Shown in pieces: positions 25,669-34,114 of a stretch of 64,000 nucleotides of DNA. Under the pieces are notes generated by a model. That model made no database searches. It was not told the origin of the DNA and saw only the letters and a program-made list of their open reading frames with translations. This stretch comes from Peristeroidobacter agariperforans (GTDB lineage Bacteria > Pseudomonadota > Gammaproteobacteria > Steroidobacterales > Steroidobacteraceae): the NCBI RefSeq assembly GCF_004138335.1, contig NZ_RYFW01000002.1:477501-541500 (forward strand). Direction: 5' to 3'. Every line of letters begins with the position of its first letter. Positions within the stretch are counted from its first letter, which is position 1. The position numbers and the translations under genes are program-made.

Positions 25669-26091
25669 ATGCGTCGCCATTCCCTCAAATTGCTGAGCCT
25701 CTGGATCCTCCCGCTGCTGCTGGCGCGGGCGCTGATTCCAACTGGCTTCATGCTTTCGGTGGATGCGGGCCAGCTGCAGCTGATGTTCTGCCCCTCGGGG
25801 GTCGTGCAACCGCTGGCTACGCCGAAGGCGCTGCAGCAGCACGCACATGCCGAACATCACGAGGGCATGCATCATGGCGGAGGCGCGGATCAGTCATCGC
25901 CCTCGCACGATGGTGACAACGCACCGTGTCCGTTCTCTCTGGTCGCATCCGCGACGACTTGTGAAATTCCCTATCTCGCCGGCGCAGCCGATGCGCCGCG
26001 CGACGAGCGTTTTGAATATCTCTCCGCGCCGACCCTCCGTGTCGGCCCAGTTCGTGCCGATCGTATCCGCGGTCCTCCCAGCCTCGCCTGA
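25669..26091 (+). CDS. DUF2946-family membrane-associated metal-linked protein
   Basis: About 140 residues. An N-terminal hydrophobic segment (LLSLWILPLLLARALIPTGFML) is followed by LQLMFCPSG and a His/Met-rich stretch (HAHAEHHEGMHHGGG) that looks metal-binding, then CPFSLVASA, a layout typical of DUF2946 proteins. DUF2946 genes often sit next to copper-related TonB receptors, and the next gene here is such a receptor. Two in-frame ATGs (25639, 25669) are possible and neither has a clear ribosome binding site; 25669 starts in the family-typical MRRHS. Export or membrane anchoring with a periplasmic metal-binding tail is inferred. Confidence 0.75.
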   Translation: MRRHSLKLLSLWILPLLLARALIPTGFMLSVDAGQLQLMFCPSGVVQPLATPKALQQHAHAEHHEGMHHGGGADQSSPSHDGDNAPCPFSLVASATTCEIPYLAGAADAPRDERFEYLSAPTLRVGPVRADRIRGPPSLA

Positions 26092-26171
26092 CATTGCTCA
26101 CAGTGAGGGCGCCCCGGCCGTCAGGATCGCGGGCATTGCTGCTCGCTCCTGACCGTTCCGCGCCCTGATAG

Positions 26172-26192
26172 GCCGCGACCAAACATCGCGGC
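26172..26192 (+). promoter_or_regulatory. Leader hairpin ahead of the TonB receptor at 26216
   Basis: GCCGCGA and TCGCGGC form a 7-bp stem with a 7-base loop (CCAAACA), ending 23 nt before the receptor start. TCTGGAG serves as ribosome binding site after it. Function unknown. Confidence 0.4.
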
Positions 26193-26215
26193 GGCGAAGG
26201 TCTGGAGTCGATTTC

Positions 26216-28498
26216 ATGGACACCCGAACTATTCTCGCGACGGCGGCACTGCTCAGTGCCGGCGCGCCTGTCTGCGTGCGCGCTCAAGGCGTCGCAACGG
26301 ACAAACTGATCGATGCGATTACAGTGACCGGCCTGCGGGAGCGGGCGGCGATGGAAGTGCCCAACCCGACGGCGTCGAAGACCGCCGACGAGCTGCGCAC
26401 TCAGAATCTTTTCAATCCCGAGGACGCACTCAAATACTTACCCAATCTCACCATCCGTAAACGTTACATCGGCGACCGCAACGCGCTGATCGGCGGCCGC
26501 AGCTTTTCGACGTTGCAGCCGGCTCGCGGCCTGGTCTTCATGGACGGTTATCTGCTGTCCAACTTCCTCGGCCGCTTCGACGCGCCTCGCTGGAACATGA
26601 TCGCCCCCGAGGAGATCGAGCGCGTCGATGTGTTGTACGGGCCTTATTCGGCGACGTATCCGGGCAACTCCATCGGCACGACCGTTGCGATCCGCACCCG
26701 CCGGCCGGTCGACCTGGAGTCGAGCGTGCGAACCACAGCCTTCAGCGAGCACTTCGCCGAGTACGGTATCGAGGACGACTACACCGGATATCAAGTATCC
26801 GCATTCCTCGGCGACCGTTTCGACAATGGCGCGTGGTTCACCCTGGCCGCGAATCGCCAGGACGCAACCGGTCACCCGATGCAGTACTACACCGTATCCG
26901 CGAACGGGGCCGGAACCTTCCCGGCCGTCACAGGTACGCCGACGCCAGTCACGGGCGTGCGCTTCGACAAAGATCCGCAGGGTCGCCGCCGCGCGGTGTT
27001 CGGTGCGAACTCAGGCGCCATCGATCACACGATTCAAGATCAAGTGAAGCTGCGCGGCGGCTATGCACTCACGGATTGGATGGAGATCGAAGGCTTCGTC
27101 GCGCTGTGGCGTAACGACACCGACAATGAGAATCGCACCTTGATGCGCGATGCGGCCGGCAATGAAGTCTGGTCGGGCCCGGTGGTTGCCGATGGCATTG
27201 CGTTCGACATTCCGACCAACGCATTCCTGCCGAGCACACGCAAGGAAGAACATCGGCTGTGGGGGACGACGTTGCGAACGACGCGTCCCGACGGTTGGAA
27301 TGGATCGCTGGTTTTTTCCCAGTACGACATTCTCGAGGACTCGCAGATCGAGGGCTATCGAGGTGACTCCGGTCCTGGCGGCTCGCCTGATCCAACGAAT
27401 ACCGAGCGCGACGGCACCGGTTGGCAAACCTTCGAAGTGCAGGGCGTCTACACGCCGTTCGCCGACGACTGGACCGGCGGGCGTCATACACTGGCCATCG
27501 GCTATCACCGCAACGAGTACGAGCTCGACAATCCCGTCTACAACATCGTCAGCGGCGACCTGACGCAATACGTGTTCGGCCAGACGCGGTTGGAAGCCTG
27601 GTATCTACAGGATGAATGGCGCCTCGCCGACCGTTGGTCGCTGACCTTGGGCGCGCGCTATGAAGACTGGTCCGCATTCGACGGCGGTCAACTTGGCGCG
27701 GCCCCGTACGCCGATCGGAGTGACAGCGCGCTGTCGCCGAAGGCATCGTTGGCATTCACGCCCGACGATGATTGGACGCTGCGGTTGAGCGCGGGACGCG
27801 GCGTGCGTTTCCCGACTGTTCCGGAGTTGTTTCAGGGCACGAGCACGGCTGGGACGATCGTCGTCAACGATCCGAACTTGAAGCCTGAACGCTCCGACTC
27901 GGCCGACTTCACCGTCGAGCGCCGGTTTGGCTGGGGCAAGTTGCGCGCATCCTTGTTCCAGGACGACGTGCGCGACAGCATTTTCAGTCAGAGAAACATC
28001 ACGGTGACGCCGGTTCGCAGCTACGTGCAGAACGTCGACCGCGTGCGCACGCGTGGCATCGAGACCGCGTTCAGCCTCGCGATCCCTGCGATCGAATCGC
28101 TGTCGTTCGATGGCAGTCTCGCCTATGCGCACGCCAGGATTCTGGAGAATGACAAGAATCCGGCTTCAGTGGACAAGGTCTGGCCGCGCATCCCGAAGTG
28201 GCGCGGCAATCTGCAAACAGTGTGGCGGCCGACGGACCGTTGGCTGACCAGTCTCGGCATTCGTTACTCGGGCCGTATGTTCAACAACCTCGAGAACGAC
28301 GACATCAATCCCGATACGTACGGCGGGGTGTCGCGCTTCACGATGCTGGACGCGCGGGTCGCGTACACGACCGAGAGTAACATCGAGCTGGCGCTGGGCA
28401 TGGACAACCTCACCGACGAGCGCGCGTATCAATCCCATCCTTATCCAGGCCGCACTGCGTTCGTCGAGGCGCGCTGGTCGTTCGAGGGCACGCCATGA
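26216..28498 (+). CDS. TonB-dependent outer-membrane receptor, probably for a metal (copper?)
   Basis: 760-residue receptor. A signal peptide ends near VCVRAQG; the plug domain runs from about 40 to 165 and contains DALKYLPNLTIRKR, the GGRSF loop and IERVDVLYGPYSATYPGNSIG. A 22-strand-type barrel then continues to the end (VEARWSFEGTP). The TonB box-like stretch DAITVTGLRERA precedes the plug. GGAG is located before ATG 26216. It lies between a His/Met-rich DUF2946 gene and a CxxC/CECC-containing exported protein that overlaps it by 4 nt, a set often seen in copper uptake. Metal specificity is inferred from these neighbours and not from the receptor itself. Confidence 0.88.
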   Translation: MDTRTILATAALLSAGAPVCVRAQGVATDKLIDAITVTGLRERAAMEVPNPTASKTADELRTQNLFNPEDALKYLPNLTIRKRYIGDRNALIGGRSFSTLQPARGLVFMDGYLLSNFLGRFDAPRWNMIAPEEIERVDVLYGPYSATYPGNSIGTTVAIRTRRPVDLESSVRTTAFSEHFAEYGIEDDYTGYQVSAFLGDRFDNGAWFTLAANRQDATGHPMQYYTVSANGAGTFPAVTGTPTPVTGVRFDKDPQGRRRAVFGANSGAIDHTIQDQVKLRGGYALTDWMEIEGFVALWRNDTDNENRTLMRDAAGNEVWSGPVVADGIAFDIPTNAFLPSTRKEEHRLWGTTLRTTRPDGWNGSLVFSQYDILEDSQIEGYRGDSGPGGSPDPTNTERDGTGWQTFEVQGVYTPFADDWTGGRHTLAIGYHRNEYELDNPVYNIVSGDLTQYVFGQTRLEAWYLQDEWRLADRWSLTLGARYEDWSAFDGGQLGAAPYADRSDSALSPKASLAFTPDDDWTLRLSAGRGVRFPTVPELFQGTSTAGTIVVNDPNLKPERSDSADFTVERRFGWGKLRASLFQDDVRDSIFSQRNITVTPVRSYVQNVDRVRTRGIETAFSLAIPAIESLSFDGSLAYAHARILENDKNPASVDKVWPRIPKWRGNLQTVWRPTDRWLTSLGIRYSGRMFNNLENDDINPDTYGGVSRFTMLDARVAYTTESNIELALGMDNLTDERAYQSHPYPGRTAFVEARWSFEGTP

Positions 28499-30066
28499 AA
28501 TCATTCAACTCCGTGCTGCTGTCTCTAGTACTCGTCGTGCTGGCTCAGCCGGCGCTCGCCGCGATGTCGCACGGTCGTGCTCTGGGCACGACCGCGGCGT
28601 TCGATCGACAGCAGCGCCTGTGGATCGTCCGCAGCGAACCTGTCGATAAGAATGCTCATGTGGTGGTCGAGCGATCGGACGACAACGGCAAGACCTGGCA
28701 GCCGGCCATGCGCGTGACGGCGAAACCGGAACCGGTCTCGGCCGACGGCGAGAATCGTCCGAAGATCGCGTTCGGTCCTCGCAACGAGATCTATGTGAGC
28801 TGGACGTCGCCGACCTCCGCCAAATTTACCGGTGACATTCGCTTCACGCGCTCGCTGGATGGCGGCAAGAGTTGGTCAGCGCCCGCGGTCGTTCATCATG
28901 ATCGCCAGCTCATCACGCACCGCTTCGAGTCTTTGCTCGTCGATGAGGCCGGTCGCATCTGGGTGACGTGGATCGACAAGCGCGATCTCGGCGCGGCGCA
29001 GGCGGCGAAGCGTGAGTACGCAGGGGCGGCAGTTTATTACGCGTACTCGGATGATCGTGGCGCGACTTGGCAGGGCGATTACAAACTTGCCGACAATAGC
29101 TGCGAGTGCTGTCGGATTGCATTGACGCTCGATTCGAAAGGCCGCGCAGTAGCCATGTGGCGCCATGTGTTTCCGGGCAATGAGCGCGATCATGCATTTG
29201 CTGTGTTGAAGCCGGACGGGCAGGGCGTCGCTGTCGAGCGCGTCACGACGGATCGCTGGAAGATCGACGCGTGTCCGCATCACGGGCCATCACTCGCGAT
29301 TAGCGCGGACGGCACTCGTCACGCTGTGTGGTTCAATCAAGTCAAGGGCGAAGGGCGTGCGTTCTACGGACGTTTGACGGGCGCTACTACCGCGAACGTG
29401 CAGCCGTTACCGGTCGGAGCTGTGCACGCAGACATCGCCGCACGAGGAAACATCGTCGGCATCGTTTGGAAACGTTTCGACGGCAATGCCACGCAGGTGG
29501 AGTCGTGGCTCTCGAAAGACGGCGGCCGCCATTTCACACCCGGGCCGACGTTACAAACAGAGGGCGAATCCGATCAACCCCGCGTGCTGAGCACCGACTC
29601 GTCGATGCTGATTGTCTGGCGCAAGGCCGACGGCGTCGCCGTCGCGAATCTTGGCGATGCGGGCGGCGAGGATGAGATCAAACCATTCAGCCGCGACACG
29701 CTGCGCAAGATCGAGCAGCAGCATGCCGGTGCGGAGTTCTGGGTCGTGATGTGGGACCTGGAATGTGTCTATTGCATGAAGTCGCTCGGCAACATCGCGG
29801 CCCTGCAAAAGCAGCAACCCACGCTCAAGGTGGTGACGATCTCAACGGATCCCGTCGCTGCGGCGTCCGACATTCGTCAACGGCTCGATGAACTTGGCGT
29901 GCGCTCGGAAGCCTATGCTTTCTCTCCAGCGCCGGAAGAAGCGCTGCGATATGCGATTGATCCCGCGTGGATGGGCGAGAAGCCGCGCGCATATCGATAC
30001 ACCGCGAACGGCTCGCGGACCGCAATTTCCGGTGTGCTCACCGCCAAGGAATTGGCGGGATCGTGA
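28495..30066 (+). CDS. Exported sialidase-fold protein fused to a thioredoxin-fold domain
   Basis: 523 residues, with a signal peptide (ends near QPALAA). Residues about 30-390 form a BNR/sialidase-like beta propeller: DNGKTWQPA, LDGGKSWSAP and DRGATWQGD are Asp-box-like repeats. Two unusual cysteine motifs sit in it, NSCECCRIAL (about 200-207) and CPHHGP (about 261-266), which may bind metal. The C-terminal 115 residues are a thioredoxin/TlpA-type fold (EFWVVMWDLECVYCMKSL, active-site CVYC at about 424-427, then VVTISTDP). Sialidase catalytic residues are not evident, so a redox or metallochaperone role is more likely. The ATG overlaps the receptor stop (ATGA), so the pair is translationally coupled. 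Confidence 0.82.
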   Translation: MKSFNSVLLSLVLVVLAQPALAAMSHGRALGTTAAFDRQQRLWIVRSEPVDKNAHVVVERSDDNGKTWQPAMRVTAKPEPVSADGENRPKIAFGPRNEIYVSWTSPTSAKFTGDIRFTRSLDGGKSWSAPAVVHHDRQLITHRFESLLVDEAGRIWVTWIDKRDLGAAQAAKREYAGAAVYYAYSDDRGATWQGDYKLADNSCECCRIALTLDSKGRAVAMWRHVFPGNERDHAFAVLKPDGQGVAVERVTTDRWKIDACPHHGPSLAISADGTRHAVWFNQVKGEGRAFYGRLTGATTANVQPLPVGAVHADIAARGNIVGIVWKRFDGNATQVESWLSKDGGRHFTPGPTLQTEGESDQPRVLSTDSSMLIVWRKADGVAVANLGDAGGEDEIKPFSRDTLRKIEQQHAGAEFWVVMWDLECVYCMKSLGNIAALQKQQPTLKVVTISTDPVAAASDIRQRLDELGVRSEAYAFSPAPEEALRYAIDPAWMGEKPRAYRYTANGSRTAISGVLTAKELAGS

Positions 30067-30162
30067 ACTGGGTACTAGTTCGCCGGACATAATGCGACTG
30101 TAATCCCTGATTGCAACGCAGAATGTTCGCAGGCATAACGTGCATCCCATTGTTTTCGTTGG

Positions 30163-31668
30163 ATGGATGGCCGGCCCATGACGGCTGCAGCGAGAGGCTC
30201 GCCCACGGAGCGCTATCGGCGTGAGCGGCCGCCCGTGAGCCGTGAGTGCGGCGATGAGCTGACCCGGATCACGGATGACATCGACGATCCCATCGTCAAG
30301 CTGCGCTATCTGCAGAACGCTCTCAACCAGAAGGACGATAAGAGCGCACTCGTGCAGCTCGTGCCGATCCCGCCGGCGCGTCGCGCGTGGTATCGGTTGA
30401 AAGGATTGCGCGCGCTCGATGCCGTCGCCGATGCCAATGAAGAAATTGCCGAACGCACGCTCGCGGCGCGACAGACCGCGCGCCGTGTTGTTGTCGGCGC
30501 GAGCGCGGCAGCGATGTTATTTGTTCCCGTGCTCGTGGCCATCGTTGCCTGGCAAGTCAATCGATGGCGCAGCGAGCCCGAGCAAGTCGTGTCCGTTGGC
30601 TCGTCCACGGAAGCGAATGCGAGTGCAATCGAATCCACGACGGCGACGCTCGTTGTGCCGCCCACGACGACGGCGACGCTGAACTCTCCAGCGTCTGCGG
30701 AAGAGGCGCCTGTCAATCAGCCGCCGGTGGCTGAACCGTTGGCCGCAGAAGACATTGGCATCGTGCCCAGCATGCTGTGGGTTGCAGATCGTGGGCCGGG
30801 CTGGGAGCTGTATAGCAACGGCCTGCGCATCGAGACGTCTTACACGGTAAAAGGTACGCCCCGCGACTATCGCGTGCAGACTCGCGACGGCAAGTTGCTA
30901 CCCACCAAATTCGATCGCCCCATCGGCATTCTGTTTCACACATCGGAAAGCGATCTGTGGCCGCTCGAGCCCGGCTACGAGCAAGAATTGCGCAAGGGCT
31001 CGGCAGCGTTGCTCCGCTTCGTCCAGCGCGAGCAGGCCTACAATTACATGATCGATCGCTTCGGCCGCGTGTATCGCATCGTCGATGACGACAGCCGCGC
31101 CAATCATGCCGGACACGGGGTGTGGTCCCGCGGCGATGAGGTTTATCTGGATCTGAATTCGGCCTTCCTCGGCGTATCGTTCGAATCCCGTTGGGAAGGC
31201 GGACGCACGTTGCCCATCACGCGCGCGCAGCTGATCGCAGGTCGCAATCTCACTCATTACTTGCGACAGCGATTCGCGATTGCGCCCGAGATGTGCGTGA
31301 CGCACGGGCTTGCGAGCGTGTCGCCGAAGCGTGGCTTGATCGGATATCACCTGGACTGGGCGCGCGGCTTTCCGTTCCAGGCGTTCGGCTTGCCGGATCT
31401 GTATTCGCAGCCGCTGCCGAGCGTGGTGCTGTTCGGCTTCAACTACGACAGTGAATTCTTGCGCACGATGGGCGAGCGCTGGCCCGGCCTGATTGCGGCC
31501 GAGAAGCAGCTTGCCGATGAGGCGCGTCAGCGCGCGATCTCGCTCGATGAATTAAGGCACGAGCGCCAGGCGCAATACCGCCGCTGGCGCGCGGCGCTTC
31601 CTACTCCCGCCGGGCCCGAGCCTGCGCTGGAGACACCAGCTTCACAGACGGCAGACAAAAGAGGGTAA
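30163..31668 (+). CDS. Membrane-anchored N-acetylmuramoyl-L-alanine amidase-like protein
   Basis: 501 residues. A cytoplasmic, mostly helical N-terminal part of about 110 residues is followed by one membrane helix (about 111-132, AAAMLFVPVLVAIVAW), a Ser/Thr/Pro/Ala-rich linker (about 145-195) and a periplasmic amidase domain of the Amidase_2 type (about 205-420). The domain contains GILFHTSESD with His259, YNYMIDRFGRVYRI, NHAGHG and THGLASVSPKRG with His381, then HLDWARGFPF with Asp398. His259, His381 and Asp398 are the candidate zinc ligands. A helical tail follows (about 440-490). ATG 30163 or 30178 may be the start. The actin-like gene begins 4 nt after its stop. Confidence 0.82.
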   Translation: MDGRPMTAAARGSPTERYRRERPPVSRECGDELTRITDDIDDPIVKLRYLQNALNQKDDKSALVQLVPIPPARRAWYRLKGLRALDAVADANEEIAERTLAARQTARRVVVGASAAAMLFVPVLVAIVAWQVNRWRSEPEQVVSVGSSTEANASAIESTTATLVVPPTTTATLNSPASAEEAPVNQPPVAEPLAAEDIGIVPSMLWVADRGPGWELYSNGLRIETSYTVKGTPRDYRVQTRDGKLLPTKFDRPIGILFHTSESDLWPLEPGYEQELRKGSAALLRFVQREQAYNYMIDRFGRVYRIVDDDSRANHAGHGVWSRGDEVYLDLNSAFLGVSFESRWEGGRTLPITRAQLIAGRNLTHYLRQRFAIAPEMCVTHGLASVSPKRGLIGYHLDWARGFPFQAFGLPDLYSQPLPSVVLFGFNYDSEFLRTMGERWPGLIAAEKQLADEARQRAISLDELRHERQAQYRRWRAALPTPAGPEPALETPASQTADKRG

Positions 31669-31672
31669 CGCT

Positions 31673-32731
31673 ATGGACGATCGTAACGACCACGGCTCGG
31701 AATCGTCGGGCTCCGGCAGCCACACTGGCCAGAGCCAGAGCGGCACCCGCACACGCATCGGTCTCGACGTGGGCACCAGCAAGGTGGTCTCCGCGCGCGG
31801 CGACAACGTTTCGCCGACCACCGACTCGCAGCTCAACGCGTTCTTCGACGTGCCGTACTCGGCGTTGCACGAGCAAGGGCTGAAGGCGAATCGCACGCCG
31901 TTCTATCGCGAGGACGACCGGCTGATCGTCTACGGCGATGCTTCGGAGAAATTCGCGCACATCTTCAACGCCAACGTGCGCCGGCCGATGGCCAAGGGCA
32001 TCTTGAATCCGCACGAACCGCAGGCCACGCACGTGCTCGAGACCGTCCTTGGCACGCTGGTGCCTGTGTCCAGGAATCCTGGCGAATTGCTGGCGTTCTC
32101 CGTGCCGGCCGCAGCGCCCGAGACGGGCCACGAGCTGACCTATCACGAAGAAACCATCAAGCGTTATTTGAAGGGTCGCGGTTATACGCCGCTCGCCGTC
32201 AACGAAGGTCTCGCGGTCGTGTTGGCGGAGCTCGCGAAGGAAGGCTTCACCGGCATCGGCATTTCCTGCGGCGGCGGCATGTGCAACGTCGCGATCTCGT
32301 ACTTGTCGATCCCGTCGCTCACCATGAGCCTCGCGCACGGCGGTGACTTCATCGATTCGTCGGTGGGGGCGGTCGTCAACGAGCCGGCCACGCGCGTCAA
32401 AGCGATCAAGGAAGAAACGCTGGATCTGACCCGCGAGGCCGGCGACAAGATCGACAAGGCGCTGCACATCTACTACGACAAGCTGATCGAGTCGCTGGTC
32501 GACGAGCTGGGCAAGGCCGTGCAAAAAACACCCAAACTGCCCCGCAACGACCAGCCCATGCCCATCGTCCTGGCGGGCGGCACGTCCAAGCCCAACGGTT
32601 TCCGGGACCGCTTCGAGAAGGCGCTGCGCCGCCGCTCCTGGCCGTTCCAGGTGGGCGATGTGCGCATGGCGAGCGATCCGCTGACAGCCACCGCCCGCGG
32701 CGCGCTGGTGGCGGCGCTGGCGGAGCGCTAA
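31673..32731 (+). CDS. Actin/Hsp70-superfamily ATPase (MreB/MamK-like), not assigned to a known subfamily
   Basis: 352 residues. A 27-residue Ser/Gly/His-rich N-terminal extension is followed by the actin-fold motifs: phosphate-1 IGLDVGTSKVV (about 29-39), connect-1 like VNEGLAVVLAELA, phosphate-2 GIGISCGGGMCNVAI (about 193-207), LAHGGDFIDSSVG similar to the MreB/MamK GGDxID element, and adenosine motif IVLAGGTSKPNGF (about 297-309). It is too divergent to name as MreB, ParM, FtsA or MamK by eye. The canonical Asp of phosphate-2 is replaced by Ser. It starts 4 nt after the amidase stop, strongly suggesting joint translation and a working partnership with that envelope protein. Confidence 0.82.
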   Translation: MDDRNDHGSESSGSGSHTGQSQSGTRTRIGLDVGTSKVVSARGDNVSPTTDSQLNAFFDVPYSALHEQGLKANRTPFYREDDRLIVYGDASEKFAHIFNANVRRPMAKGILNPHEPQATHVLETVLGTLVPVSRNPGELLAFSVPAAAPETGHELTYHEETIKRYLKGRGYTPLAVNEGLAVVLAELAKEGFTGIGISCGGGMCNVAISYLSIPSLTMSLAHGGDFIDSSVGAVVNEPATRVKAIKEETLDLTREAGDKIDKALHIYYDKLIESLVDELGKAVQKTPKLPRNDQPMPIVLAGGTSKPNGFRDRFEKALRRRSWPFQVGDVRMASDPLTATARGALVAALAER

Positions 32732-32796
32732 AAGCCTCCTGAAAGGGAACTAGTTCACGCAATTAAGCGCTGCCTCCTCAGGCAAACCCTGAACCT

Positions 32797-32824
32797 GGCC
32801 GGTACTTCGCACGAAGTGCCGGCC
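32797..32824. repeat. 28-nt palindrome after the actin-like gene
   Basis: GGCCGGTACTTCG pairs with CGAAGTGCCGGCC around CA, with a single G-U type mismatch. No U-tract follows. It could end the amidase/actin operon or be a REP-like unit. Confidence 0.5.
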
Positions 32825-32906
32825 GGGTGAGTCTGAGACATTATTGCGCGGAAATTCGCGTCCGCCCCTGCTAGGATCCAAGCCTCAAGCCTTTTACGGA
32901 GTCCCG

Positions 32907-34049
32907 ATGACCGCTGATGCCACGCCGAATCGCGCGCCCCTGAACTGGCCCGCGATCATCATGTTCCTGATCTCCACCATTCCGGTGGTGACGGTGCTGC
33001 CGTGGTATTGGGCCACTTTCGGGTTCGACGGCTTTGAATGGGTGTGCTTCTTCGTGCTCTGGGCACTGAACGGCATGTCCATCACCGCGGGCTATCACCG
33101 CCTGTGGGCGCATCGCAGCTACGAGGCGTCGAAACCCCTGCAGATTTTCTACATGCTGTTCGGCGCGATGGCGCTTCAGAACAGCATCCTGGTCTGGGCG
33201 TCGTCACACCGCGTGCATCATCGCCATGTCGATGACGTGGATCAGGACCCGTACTCGGCCAAGCGCGGCCTATGGTTCTCGCACCTGGGCTGGATGCTGC
33301 GCAACTACGAGAGCGGCAAACAGGACTTCCGCAATGCCAAGGATCTGGAAGCCAACCCGATCGTGGCCTTCCAGCACAAGTACTACCTGCTGCTGGCTAT
33401 CGGCATGAACGTGGGCATCCCGCTGTTGCTGGGCATCCTGCACGGTGACATCTGGGGCAGCCTGCTGCTCGGCGGCTTCCTGCGCCTGGTCGTCAGCCAC
33501 CACTGCACGTTCTTCATCAACTCGCTGGCGCACTTCTGGGGCAGCCGTCCGTACACCACCGAGAATACCGCCCGCGACAACGGCATCCTGGCGCTGTTCA
33601 CCTGGGGCGAGGGTTATCACAACTATCACCACTTGTTTCAGTGGGACTATCGCAATGGCATCCGCTGGTACCAGTGGGATCCGACCAAGTGGCTGATCTC
33701 CGCTGCCAAGTTCGTCGGCCTGGCTCGCTCGCTCAAGCGCGTGCCCGAATTCCAGATCCGCCAGGCCCTGGTGGAGCGCCAGCTGCAGAAAGCCGAAGAG
33801 AACCTGGGCCAGTGCCAGGACCAGGGCCGCCTCGCCGCCCTGCGCCAGTCGCTCGAAACCGAAGCACAGCACTTCAAGGAAACGCTCGCTCACTGGGCTA
33901 CGCTGCAACAGAAGAAGGTCGAAGTCGCCAAGAAAGCCGTCATCGATCACATCGAGCACACCGAATTCGCTCATCGCGTTCGCGAACTCGAAGAGTCGCT
34001 GCGTCAGCAGTACCTGCGCGTCCGGTTGATCGCCGTGCAGGCGGCTTGA
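32907..34049 (+). CDS. Acyl-CoA / fatty-acid desaturase (delta-9 type)
   Basis: 380-residue membrane di-iron desaturase that introduces a double bond into fatty acyl chains and adjusts membrane fluidity. The three histidine boxes are visible: HRLWAH (about 67-72), HRVHHRH (about 103-109) and HNYHH (about 239-243), with EGYHN context. Several hydrophobic segments lie between them (IIMFLISTIPVVTVLPWYW; FFVLWALNGMSITAGY). The last 120 residues form an unusual coiled-coil-like extension rich in Glu/Gln/Lys (RQALVERQLQKAEENLGQCQ). ATG 32907 has GGAG 5 nt upstream. A strong terminator follows. Confidence 0.92.
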   Translation: MTADATPNRAPLNWPAIIMFLISTIPVVTVLPWYWATFGFDGFEWVCFFVLWALNGMSITAGYHRLWAHRSYEASKPLQIFYMLFGAMALQNSILVWASSHRVHHRHVDDVDQDPYSAKRGLWFSHLGWMLRNYESGKQDFRNAKDLEANPIVAFQHKYYLLLAIGMNVGIPLLLGILHGDIWGSLLLGGFLRLVVSHHCTFFINSLAHFWGSRPYTTENTARDNGILALFTWGEGYHNYHHLFQWDYRNGIRWYQWDPTKWLISAAKFVGLARSLKRVPEFQIRQALVERQLQKAEENLGQCQDQGRLAALRQSLETEAQHFKETLAHWATLQQKKVEVAKKAVIDHIEHTEFAHRVRELEESLRQQYLRVRLIAVQAA

Positions 34050-34073
34050 TCGGTCAAGCAGAGGTTGATTGAG

Positions 34074-34104
34074 AAAAGGGCGCCTTCGGGCGCCCTTTTT
34101 GTTT
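34074..34104. terminator. Bidirectional intrinsic terminator after the desaturase gene
   Basis: AAAAGGGCGCC, loop TTCG, GGCGCCCTTTT: an 11-bp stem with a stable UUCG loop and A/T tracts on both sides, between the desaturase gene (+) and the PepSY gene (-). It should terminate transcription from both directions. Confidence 0.92.
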
Positions 34105-34114
34105 GCGGTGGGGT

